Positions 38,663-50,800 of a stretch of 64,000 nucleotides of DNA are shown piece by piece. Position 1 is the first letter of the stretch; the number at the start of each line of letters is the position of its first letter. This DNA is from Aristolochia californica. Lineage: Eukaryota > Streptophyta > Magnoliopsida > Piperales > Aristolochiaceae. Below the pieces are notes generated by a model, which ran no database searches, had not been told where the DNA came from, and saw only the letters and a program-made list of their open reading frames with translations. The DNA is taken from assembly GCA_029961685.1 (NCBI GenBank), contig JARWKL010000008.1, positions 14,107,981 to 14,171,980 of the forward strand, written 5' to 3'. Both the position numbers and the translations under genes were made by a program.

Positions 38663-41190
38663 GATCTATATTTGCCATATCTTTTTTTTTTTGAGAAAAC
38701 TGGGAGAGTGAAAAATTCTAGTTTGAAAAAAAAATTGAACTTCCAAAATGGAAATGCACAAATGCTGAGAGAGATAATTCCAAAAAGTATTGGTGATTTT
38801 TAGGTCCGCTTTTTGTAAAATAGGCAAAATGTGGGTTATTTGGATCTGGTAAATATCCGACCGCACGTTAACTTGAGAATTTTAATTTTTTCTACTCCTT
38901 GAAATTTTTGAATCATTAGGTCATTTGCATCTCCAACATGTTTCTGGCATGCATATCCACGACATTTAAAACATGTTAGGATCAATTAGAAATCTTTTGC
39001 TTATAAAATTCCATCAAGCTTCCTGGGGTTGTACTAGTGGAATTTCCCCAACGAAACTTTGGTGTTCATTTTTAGTGCGTGAAAATAATTTTCTTCACTC
39101 ACATTTATTAGAATTTTCAAATTCTTTTGCATACATAGAATGGAAAATTTTCATTTTGTAGCGATCTATATTTTCCTTATCATTTTGTTTACGAGAAAAC
39201 GGGGGGAGAGAAAAACTCTAGTTTGAAAAAAAAAATTGAACATCCAAAATGGAAATGCATAAATGCTGAGCGAGATAATTCAAAAAAGTATATGTAATTT
39301 TTAGGTATGCTTTTTGTAAAATAGGCAAAAAGTGGGTTGTTTGGCTCTGGTAAATATCCCACCGCACGTTAACTTGGGAATTTAAATTTTTTCTAGTCCT
39401 TGAAATTTATGGATCATTAGGTCATTTGCATCTTCAACATGTTTCTGCATGCATATCCACCACATTTAAAACATGTTAGGATCATTTAGAAATCGCTTTC
39501 TTATAAAATTCCACCAAGCTATCTAGGGTTGTACTAGTGGAATTTTCCCAACGTGGATAACAAAACTTTGGTGTTCATTTTTTGAGCGTGAAAATAATTT
39601 TCTTCACTCACATTCAATATAGTTTTCAAATTCTTTTGCATACATAAACTCAAAAATTTTCATTTTGTTGTGATCTATATTTGCCTTTCTTTTTGGTTAC
39701 GAGACAATTTGGAGAGTGAAAAGCTCAAGTTTCCAAAACAAAAAAAAATTGAACATCCTAAATAAAAATGCACAAATGGTGAGAGAGATAATTCAAAAAA
39801 TTATATGTGAATTTTCAGGTCCGCTATTTTTAAAATAGGCAAAAAGTGGGTTGTTAGGCTCTGGTACATATCCCTCCGCACGTTAACTTGAGAATTTTAA
39901 TTTTTTCTACTCCTTGAAATTTTTTTATCATTAGGTCATTTGCATCTTCAACATGTTTCTGGCATGCATATCCACCACATTTAAAACATGTTAGGATCAA
40001 ATAAAAATCTCTTTCTTCTAAAATTTCACCAATCTATCTAGGGTTGTACTCCTGGAATTTCCCCAATGTGGATAACAAAACTTTGATGTTCATTTTTAGT
40101 GCGGGTTGTACTCCTGGAATTTCCCCAATGTGGATAACAAAACTTTGATGTTCATTTTTAGCGCGTGAAAATAATTTTCTTCACTAACATTTATTATAGT
40201 TTTAAAATTCATTTGCAAACATAAATTCTAAAATTTTCATTTTGTTGTGATCTATATTTGCCATATCTTTTTGTTTATGAGAAAACTGGGAGAGTGAAAA
40301 ACTCTAGTTTGAAAAAAAAAAATTGAACTTCCAAAATGGAAATGCACAAATGCTGAGAGAGATAATTTCAAAAGTTATTGGTGATTTTTAGGTCCGCTTT
40401 TTGTAAAATGGGCAAAATGTGGGTTGTTTGGATCTGGTAAATATCCGACCGCACGTTAAGTTGAGAATTTTAATTTTTTCTACTCCTTGAAAATTTTGAA
40501 TTATTAGGCCATTTGCATCACCAACATGTTTCTGGCATGCATATCCACCACATTTAAATTAATTTAGGATCAATTAGAAATCTTTTGCTTATAAAATTCC
40601 ATCAAGCTTCCTGGGGTTGTACTAGTGGAATTTCCCCAACGAAACTTTGGTGTTCATTTTTAGTGCGTGAAAATAATTTTCTTCACTCACATTTATTAGA
40701 ATTTTCAAATTCTTTTGCATACATAGAATGGAAAATTTTCATTTTGTAGCGATCTATATTTTCCTTATCATTTTGTTTACGAGAAAACGGGGGGAGAGAA
40801 AAACTCTAGTTTGAAAAAAAAAATTGAACATCCAAAATGGAAATGCATAAATGCTGAGCGAGATAATTCAAAAAAGTATATGTAATTTTTAGGTATGCTT
40901 TTTGTAAAATAGGCAAAAAGTGGGTTGTTTGGCTCTGGTAAATATCCCACCGCACGTTAACTTGGGAATTTAAATTTTTTCTAGTCCTTGAAATTTATGG
41001 ATCATTAGGTCATTTGCATCTTCAACATGTTTCTTGCATGCATATCCACCATATTTAAAACATGTTAGGATCATTTAGAAATCACTTTCTTATAAAATTC
41101 CACCAAGCAATCTGGGGTTGTACTAGTGGAATTTTCCCAACGTGGATAACAAAACTTTGGTGTTCATTTTTAGTGCATGAAAATAATTTT
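38640..41190. repeat. Three-unit duplication with 1588 bp offset
   Basis: About 38.64-39.6 kb recurs at about 40.23-41.19 kb. Shared rare features are GAACTTCCAAAATGG, TTATTTGGATCTGG or TTGTTTGGATCTGG, ATCTTTTGCTTATAAAATTCC, CATCAAGCTTCCTGG, a deletion giving CCCCAACGAAACTTTGG (units of 500 and 502 bp), CATAGAATGGAAAATTTTC, TTTTGTAGCGATC and GGGGGGAGAG. The offset equals three units plus the 62 bp duplication that lies between the copies. Confidence 0.88.
40041..40164. repeat. 62 bp tandem duplication inside a unit
   Basis: 40041-40102 and 40103-40164 are direct repeats of 62 bp starting GGGTTGTACTCCTGG and ending in TTTTTAGTGC or TTTTTAGCGC. The only difference I see is AGTGC against AGCGC near the end. 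It makes this unit 577 bp, the longest in the window. The repeated piece runs from the GGGTTGTAC box to the edge of the dyad, so the dyad itself is not doubled. Confidence 0.92.
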
Positions 41191-41260
41191 CTTCACTCAC
41201 ATTTAATATAGTTTTCAAATTCTTTTGCATACATAAACTCTAAAATTTTCATTTTGCTGT

Positions 41261-44200
41261 GATCTATATTTGCCTTATCTTTTTGTTTAGGAGAAAACTG
41301 GGAGAGTGAAAAACTCAAGTTTGAAAAAAAAAGTTGAACATCCAAAATGGAAATGCACAAAAGCTGAGAGAGATAATTCCAAACAGTATCTGTGATTTTT
41401 TAAGTCCTCCTTTTTATAAATAGGCAAAAAGTGGGTTGTTTGGCTCTGGTAAATATCCCACCGCACGTTAACTTCAAAATTTATTTTTTTCTAATCCATT
41501 AAATTTTTGGATCATTAGGTCTTTTGCATCTTAAACATATTTCTGACATACATGTCCACCACATTTAAAACATGTTAAGATCAATTATAATTCTTTTTCT
41601 TATAAAATTCCACCAAGCTATCTGGGGTTGTACTAGTGAAATTTCCCCAGCGTGGAGAACAAAACTTTGGTGTACATTTTTAGTGTGTGAAAATAATTTT
41701 CTTCACTCACATTTATTATAATTTTCAAATTCTTTTGCATAGATAAACTCTAAAATATTCGTTTTGTTGTGCTCTATATTAACCTTATCTTTTTGTTTAC
41801 GAGAAAATTGGGAGAGTGAAAAACTCAAGTTTGAAAAAAAAATTGAACATCCAAAATGGAAATGCACAAATGCTGAGAGAAATAATTCCAAAAAGTATCT
41901 GTGATTTTTTAAGTCCGCTTTTTTCTAAAATAGGAAAAAAGAGGATTGTTTGGCTCTTGTAAATATCCAACCACACGTTAACTTGAGAATTTTAATTTTA
42001 TCTACTCCTTGAAAATTTTTGATCATTAGGTCATTTGCATCTTCAACATATTTCTGGCATTCATATCCACCACATTTAAAACATGTTCGGATCAATCAGA
42101 AATCTCTTTCTTATAAAATTTCACCAAGCTATCTAGGGTTGTACTAGTGGAATTTTCCCAACGTGGACAACAAAACTTTTTGTGTATATTTTTATTGTGT
42201 GAAAATAATTTTCTTCACTCACATTTATTTTAGTTTTCAAATTCTTTTGCATACATAAACTCTAAAATTTTCATTTTGTTGTTATCTATATTTTGCATAT
42301 CTTTTTGTGTACGAGAGAACTGGGAGAGCGAAAAACACAAGTTTGAAAAAAAAAATTCAACATCCAAAACGGAAATGCACAAATGCTGAGAGAGATAATT
42401 CCGAAAAGTATATGTGATTTTTTAGGTCCCCTATTTGTAAAATAGGCAAAAAGTGGGTTGTTTGGCTCAGATAAATATCCCACCGCACGTTAACTTGAGA
42501 ATTTTAATTTTTTCTACTCCATGAAATTTTTGGATCATTAGGCCATTCACATCTTCAACATATTTCTGGCATCATATCCACCACTTTAAAAACATGTTAG
42601 GATCAATTAGAATTCTCTTTCTTATAAAATTTCACCAAGATATCTGCAGTTGTACTAGTGAAATTTCCCCAACATGGATAACAAAACTTTGATGTTCATT
42701 TTTAGTGCGTGAAAATAATTTTATTCACTCACATTTATTATAGTTTTCCAATTCATTTGCATACATAAATTCTAAAATTTTCATTTCATTGTGATCTAAA
42801 TTTGCCCTATCTTTTTGTTTACGAGAAAACTGAGAGAGAAAAACTCAAGTTTGAAAAAAAAAATTGAACATCCAAAATGGAAATGCACAAATGCTGAGAA
42901 CGATAATTCAAAAAAGTATCTGTGATTTTTTAGGTCCGGTTTTGTAAAATTGGAAAAAAGAGGGTTGTTTGGCTCTGGAAAATATCCCACCGCACATTAA
43001 CTTGAGAATTTTAATTTTTTCTACTCCTTGAAAATTTAGGATCATTAGGTCATTTGCATCTTCAACATCTTCCTAGCATTCATATCCACCACATTTAAAA
43101 CATGTTAGGATCAATTAGAAATCTCTTTGTTATAAAATTCCACCAAGCTATCTGGGGTTGTAAAGTAGAATTTCCCCAACGTGGATAACAAAACTTTGGT
43201 GTTCATTTTTAGTGCGTGAAAATAATTTTCTTCACTAACATTTATTATAGTTTTAAAATTCGTTTGCATACGTAAACTCTAAAATTTTCATTTTGTTGTG
43301 ATCTATATTTGCCTTATCTTTTAGTTTACGAGAAAACTGGGAGAGTGAAAAACTCATGTTGGAAAAAAAAATTGAACATCCAAAAAGGAAATGCACAAAT
43401 GATGAGAGAGATAATTCCAAAAAGTATCTGTGATTTTTTAGATCCGCTTTTTGTAAAATACGCAAAAAGAGGGTTGTTTAACTCTGGTAAATATCCCACC
43501 TCAGGTTAACTTGAGAATTTTAATTTTTTCTACTCCTCGAAAATTTTGGATCATTAGGTCATTTGCATCTTCAACATGTTTCGAGCATGCATATCCACCA
43601 CACTTAAAACATGTTAGGATCAATTAGAAATCTCTTTCTTATAAAATTTCACCAAGCTATCTGGGGTTGTACTAGTGGAATTTCCCAACGTGGATAACAA
43701 ATCTTTGGGGATCATTTTTAGTTCGTGAAAATAATTTTCTTCACTCCTCTAATTATTGTTTTAAAATTATTTTGCATACATAAACTCTAAAATTTTCATT
43801 TTGTTGTGCTCTATATTTGCCTTATCTTTTTTTATTACGAGAAAACTGGGAGAGTGAAAAACTCAAGTTTGAAAAAAAAAAAAATTGAACATCCAAAATG
43901 GAAATGTACAAATGCTAAGAGAGATAATTCCTAAAAGTATCTGTGATTTTTTAGGTCCGCTTTTTGTACAATAAGCAAAAAGTGGGTTGTTTGGTTCTAG
44001 TAAATATCCCACCGCACGTTAACTTGAGAATTTTAATTTTTTCTACTCCTTCAAAATTTTTGGATCATTAGGTCATTTGCATATTCAACATGTTTCTGGC
44101 ATACATATCCACCACATTTAAAACATGTTAGGATCAATTAGAAATCTCTTTCTTATAAAATTCCACCAAGCTATCTGGGGATGTACTAGTGGAATTTCCC

Positions 44201-44833
44201 AAACGTGGATAACAAAACTTTGGTTTTCCTTTATAGTGAGTGAAAATAATTTTCTTCACTCACATTTATTATAGTTTTCAAATTCTTTTGCATACATAAA
44301 CTCTAATATTTTCATTTTGTATTGATCTATGTTTGCCCTATCTTATTGTTTACGAGAAAATTGGGAGAGTGAAAAACTCAGGTTTGAAAAAAAAAATAGA
44401 ATATTTAAAATGGAAATGCACAAATGCTGAAAGAGATAATTCGCAAAATTAATCTTTATTTTTAAGACCGCTTTTTTTAAAATAGGCAAAAAGTGGGTTG
44501 TTTGACTCTGGTAAATATCCCACCGCACGTTAACTTGAGAATTTTAGTTTTATCTACTCCTTGAAAATTTTGGATCATTAGGTCATTTGCATCTTCAACA
44601 TGTTTCTTGCATGCATATATACCACATTTAAAACATGTTCAGATCAATTAGAAATCTCTCTCTTATAAAATTCCACCAAACTATCTGGGGTTGTACTAGT
44701 GGAATTTCCCCAACGTGGATAACAAAACTTTGGTGTTCATTTTTAGTGCGTGAATATAATTTTCATCACTCACATTTATTATAGTTTTCAAATTCTTTTG
44801 CATACATAAAATCTAAAATTTCCATCTTGTTGT
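41261..44833. repeat. Satellite units, segment 10 (7 units)
   Basis: Unit starts are 41261, 41771, 42283, 42793, 43300, 43808 and 44324; lengths are 507-516 bp. The stretch 42.8-44.3 kb shares variants with 50.4-51.9 kb at 15 units' distance (42793 to 50438, 43300 to 50947, 43808 to 51458). Markers are GGTTGTAAAGTAGAATTTCC, CTCATGTTGGAAAAAA, GTGCTCTATATTTGCC with a TTTATTACGAG variant, and GGGATCATTTTTAG or GGGGATCATTTTTAG. Confidence 0.87.
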
Positions 44834-47800
44834 GATCTATATTTGCCTTATCTTTTTGTTTACGAAAAATAGGGAGACTGAAAAACTCAAATTTGAAAAA
44901 AAAAACTGAACATCCAAAATGGAAATGCCCAAATGCTGAGAGAGATAATTCAAAAAAGTATCTGTGATTTTTTACGTCCGCTTTTTGTAAAATTGGGAAA
45001 AAGGGTTGTTTGGCTCAGGAAATTAGCCTACCGCACGTTAAGTTAAGAATTTTAATTTTTTCTACTCCTTGAAAATTTTGGATCGTTAGGTCATTTGCAT
45101 CTTCAACATGTTTCTAGCATGCGTATCCACCACACTTAAAACATGTTAGGATCAATTAGAAATCTCTTTCTTTTAAAATTTCCCCAAGCTATCTGGGGTT
45201 GTACTAGTGGAATTTCCCCAACGTGGATAACAAAACTTTGGGGTTCATTTTTAGTGCTTGAAAATAATTTTATTCACTCACATTAATTATAGTTTTAAAA
45301 TTCTTTTGCATACATAAACTCTAAAATATTCATTTTGTTGTGATCTATATTTGCCTTATCTTTTTGTTTACGAGAAAACTGGAAGAGTGAAAAACTCATG
45401 TTCCAAAAAGAAATTGAACATTCAAAATGGAAAACCACAAATGCTGAGAATGATAATTCCAAAAAGTATCTATGATTTTTTAGGTCCGCTTTTTGTAAAA
45501 TAGGCAAAAAAGATGGTTGTTTGGCTCTGGTAAATATCCCACCGCACGTTAACTTGTGAATTTCAATTTTTTCTACTCGAAATTTTTGGATCATTAAGTC
45601 ATTTGCATCTTCATCATGTTTCTGGCACGCATATACATGACACTTTAAACATGTTAGGATCAATAAGAAATCTCTTTCTTATAAAATTTCACCAAGCTAT
45701 CTGGGTTTGTACTAGTGGAATTTCCCCAACAAGGATAACAAAACTTTGGGGTTCATTTTTAGTGCGTGAAAATAATTTTCTTCACTCACATTAATTATAG
45801 TTTTAAAATTCTTATCCATACATAAACTCTAAAATTTTCATTTTGTTGAGATCTATATTTGCCTTATCTTTTTGTTTACGAGAAAATTGGGAGAGTGAAA
45901 AAGTCAATGTTTGAAAAAAAAATTGAACATCCAATATGGGAATGCACAAATACTGAGAGAGATAATTCCAAAAAGTATCTGTGATATTTATGGTCGGCTT
46001 TTTGTAAAATAGGAAAAAAGTGGGTTGTTTGGCTCTGGTAAATATCCCACCACACATTAACTTGAGAATTTTTAATTTTTCTACTCCTTGAAATTTTAGG
46101 ATAATGGGGCATTTGCATCTTCAACATGTTTTTGGCATGCATATCCACCTCATTTAAAACATGTTAGGATCAATTAGGAATCTTTTTCTTGTAAAATTCC
46201 ACGAAGCTATCTGGGTTTGTACTAGTGGAATTTCCCCAACGTGGATAACAAAACTTTGGTGTTCATTTTTAGTGCGTGAAAATAATTTTCTTCACTCACA
46301 TTTATTATAGTTTTCAAATTCTTTTGCATACATAAACGCTAAAATTTTCATTTAGTTTTTCTCTATATTTGCCATATCCTTTTTATTACGAGAAAACTGG
46401 GAGAGTGAAAAACTCAAGTTTGAAAAAAAAATTGAACATCAAAAATGGAAATGCACAAATGCTGAGAGAGATAATTCCTAAACGTATCTATGATTTTATT
46501 GGTCCACTTTTTGTAAATTAGGCGAAAAGTGGGTTCTTTAGTTTTGGTAAATATCCCACCGCACGTTAACTTGAGAATTTTTATTTTTTCTACTCCTTGA
46601 AATTTTGGATCATTAGGTCATTTGCATCTTCAACATGTTTCTGGCATGCATATTCACCACATTTAAAACATGTTAGGATCAATTAGAAATATCTTTCTTA
46701 TAAAATTCCACCAAGCTATCTTGGGTTGTACTAGTGGAATTTCCCCAACGTCGATAACAAAACTTTGGTGATCATTTTTAGTGCGAGAAAATAATTTTCT
46801 TCACTCACATTTGTTATAGTTTTCAAATTCTTTTGCATACATAAACTCTAAAATTTCCATTTTGTTGTGATCTATATTTGCCTTATCTTTTTGTAAACGA
46901 GAGAACTGGGAGAGCGAAAAACTTAAGTTTGAAAAACAAAATTCAACATCCAAAATGGAAATGCACAAATGCTGAGAGAGATAATTCCAAAAAGTAAATA
47001 ACATTTTTTAGGTCTCCTTTTTTTAAAATAGGCAAAAAGTGAGTTGTTTGACTTTGATAAATATCCCACCGCACGTTAACTGGAGAATTTTAATTTTTTC
47101 TACTCCTTGAAATTTTTGGATCATTAGGTCATTTGCATCTTCAACATATTTCTGGCATGCATATCCACCACTTTTAAAACATGTTAAGATCAATTAGAAA
47201 TCTCTTTCTTATAAAATTTCACCGAGCTATATGGGGTTGTACTAGTGGAATTTCCCCAATGTGGATAACAAAACTTTGGTGTTCATTTTTAGTGCGTGAA
47301 AATAATTTTTTTCACTCACATTTATTATAGTTTTCAAATTCTTTTGCATACATAAACTCTAAAATTTTCATTTTGTTGTGATGTATATTTGCCTTATCTT
47401 TTTGTTTACGAGAAAACTGGGAGACTGAAAAACTCAAGTTTGAAAAAAAAATTTGAACATCCAAAATGGTAATACACAAATGCTGAGAGAGATAATTCCA
47501 AAAAGTATATGTGATTTTTTAGGTCCGCTTTTTGTAAAATTGGCAAAAACAGGGTTGTTTGGCTCAGGAAATTATCCTACCGCATGTTAACTTGAGAATT
47601 TTAATTTTTTCTACTCGTTGAAATTTTTGTATCGTTAGGTCATTTGCATCATCAACATGTTTCTAGCATGTGTATCAACCACACTTAAAACATGTTAGGA
47701 TCAATTAGAAATCTCTTTCTTTTAAAATTTCACCAAGCTATCTTGGGTTGTACTAGTGGAATTTCCCCAACGTGGATAACAAAACTTTGGGGTTCATTTT

Positions 47801-50800
47801 TAGTGCGTGAAAATAATTTTCTTCACTCACATTTATAATAGTTTTAAAATTATTTTTCATACATAAACTGTAAAACTTTTATTTTGTTGTGATCTATATT
47901 TGCCATATCTTTTAGTTTACGAGAAAACTGGAAGAGTGAAAAACTCATGTTTGAAAAAAAAAATTGAACATCCAAAATGGAATACCACAAATGTTGAGAA
48001 TGATAATTCCAAAAAGTATCTGTGATTTTTTAGGTCCACTTTTTGTAAAATAGCCAAAAAGTTGGTTGTTTGGCTCTAGTAAATATCCCACCGCACGGTA
48101 ACTTGGGAATTTTAATTTTTTCTACTGCTTGAAATTTTTGGATCGTTAGGTCATTTGCATCTTCATCATGTTTCTGGCATGCATATCCACCAAATTTAAA
48201 ACATGTTAGGATCAATTATAAATCTCTTTCTTCTAAAATTCCACCAAGGTATCTAGGGTTGTACTAGTGGAATTTCCCAAATGTGGATAACAAAACTTTG
48301 GTGTTCATTTTTAGTGCGTGAAAATAATTTTCTTCACTCACATTTATTATAGTTTTCAAATTCTTTTGCACACATAAACTCTAAAATTTTCATTTGGTTG
48401 TGATCTATATTTGCCTTATCTTTTTGTTTACAAGAAATCTAGGAGAGCAAAAAACTCAAGTTTGAAAAAAAAAATTGAACATAAAAAATGGAAATGCACA
48501 AATGCTGAGAGAGATAATTCAAAAAACTATCTGTGATTTTTTAGCTCCGCTTTTTGTAAAATAGGTAAAAAATGGGTCGTTTGACTCTAGTAAATATCCC
48601 ACCACACGTTAACTTGAGAATTTTAATTTTTTATACTCCTTGAAATTTTTGGAGCATTAGATAATTTGCTTCTTTAACATGTTTCTGGCATGCTTATCCA
48701 CCACATTTAAAACATGTTAGGATCAATTAGAAATCTCTTTCTTATAAAATTCCACCAAGCTATCTGGACTTGTACTTGAGGTATTTCCGCAACGTGGATA
48801 ACAAAACTTTGGTGTTCATTTTTAGTGCGTGAAAATAATTTTCTTCACTCACATTTATTATAGTTTTCAAATTCTTTTGCAAGCATAATATCTAAAATTT
48901 TTTTGTTGTGATCGATATTTGCCTTATCTTTTTGTTTAGGAGAAAACTATGAGAGAGGAAAACTCAAGTTTGAAAAAAAAATTGAACATAAAAAATGAAA
49001 TGCACCAATGCTAAGAGAGATAATTCCAAAAAGTATCTGTGATTCTTTAGGTCCACTTTTTGTAAAATAGGCAAAAAGTGGGTTGTTTGACTCTAGTAAA
49101 TATCCCACCACACGTTAACTTGAGAATTATAATTATTTATACTCCCTGAAATTTTTGGATCATTAGGTAATTTGCATCTTTAACATGTTTCTGGCATGCT
49201 TATCCCACCACATTTAAAACATGTTAGGATCAATTAGAAATCTCTTTCTTATAAAATTCCACCAAGCTATCTAGAGTTGTACTTGTGGTATTTCCCCAAC
49301 GTGGATAATAAAACTTTGGTGTTCATTTTTAGTGCGTGAAAATTTTTTTCTTCTCTCACATTTATTATAGTTTTCAATTTTTTTTGCATACATAAACTCT
49401 AAAATTTTCATTTTGTTGCGATTTATATTTGCCTTATCTTTTTGTATACGAGAGAACTGGGAGAGCCAAAAACTCAAGTTTGAAAAAAAAAATTCTACAT
49501 CAAAAATGGAAATGCACAAATGCTAAGAGAGATAATTCCAAAAATTATATGTGATTTTTTAGGTCCTCTTTTTGTAAAATAGGCAAAAAGTGGGTTGTTT
49601 GGCTCCGGTAAATATCCCACCGCATGTTAACTCGAGAATTTTAATTTTTTCTACTCGAAATTTTTGGATCATTAGGTCTTTTGCATCTTCAACATATTTC
49701 TGGGAAGCATATCCACCACATTGAAAACATGTTAAGATCAATTAGAGTTCTCTTTCTTACAAAATTCCACCAAGCTAGTAGGGGTTGTACAAGTGGAATT
49801 TCCTCAACGTGCATAACAAAACATTGATGTTCATTTTTAGTGCGTTAAAATAATTTTCCTCACTCACATTTATTATAGTTTTCAAATTCTTTTGCATACA
49901 TAAACTCTAAAATTTTCATTTTGTTGTGCTCTATAATTGCCTTATCTTTTTGTTTACAAGAAAACTGGGAGAGTGAAAAACTCAAGTTTGTAAAAAAAAT
50001 TCAACATCAAAAATGAAAAAGCACAAATGTTGAGAGAGATAATTCCTAAAAGTATCTACGATTATTTAGGTCCGCTTTTTATAATATAGGCAAAAAAAGG
50101 GTCGTTTGGTTCCAGTAAATATCCCACCGCATGTTAACTTGAGAATTTTAATTTTTTCTACTCCTTGAAATTTTTGGATCATTAGGTCATTTTCATCTTC
50201 AATATGTTTCTTTCATGCATATCCACCACATTTAAAACTTGTTAGGATCAATTAGAAATCTCTTTCGTATAAAATTCCTCCAAGCTATCTGGGGTTGTAC
50301 GAGTGGAATTTCTCCAACGTGGATAACAAAACTTTTGTTTTCATTTTTAGTGCGTGAAAATAATTTTATTCACTCACATTTATTATAGTTTTCAAATTCA
50401 TTTGCATACTTAAAATCTAAAATTTTCATTTTGTTGTGATCTACATTTGCCTTATCTTTTTGTTTACGAGAAAACTGGGAGACTGAAAAACTAAAGTTTG
50501 AAAAAAAAATTGAACATCCAAAATGGAAATGAACAAATGCTGAGAAAGACAATTCAAAAAATTATCTGTGATTTTTTAAGTCCGGTTTTTGTAAAATTGG
50601 CAAAAAGAGGATTGTTTGGCTCTGGAAAATATCCTGCCGTACGTTAACTTGAGAATTTTAATTTTTTCTACTCCTTGAAAATTTAGGATCATTAGGTCAT
50701 TTGCATCTTCAACATGTTCCTAGCATGCATATCCACCACATTTAAAACATGTTAGGATCAATTAGAAATCTCTTTCTTATAAAATTCCACCATTCAATCT

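Larger units (their letters stand above)
36202..41260. repeat. Satellite units, segment 9 (10 units)
   Basis: Unit starts are 36202, 36710, 37220, 37665, 38176, 38663, 39163, 39672, 40249 and 40751. The segment holds two deleted units (445 bp from 37220, 487 bp from 38176), one long unit with a 62 bp duplication (577 bp from 39672), and a three-unit duplication (38.64-39.6 kb against 40.23-41.19 kb). The stretch 36.4-37.6 kb repeats variants of 22.05-23.4 kb. Confidence 0.88.
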
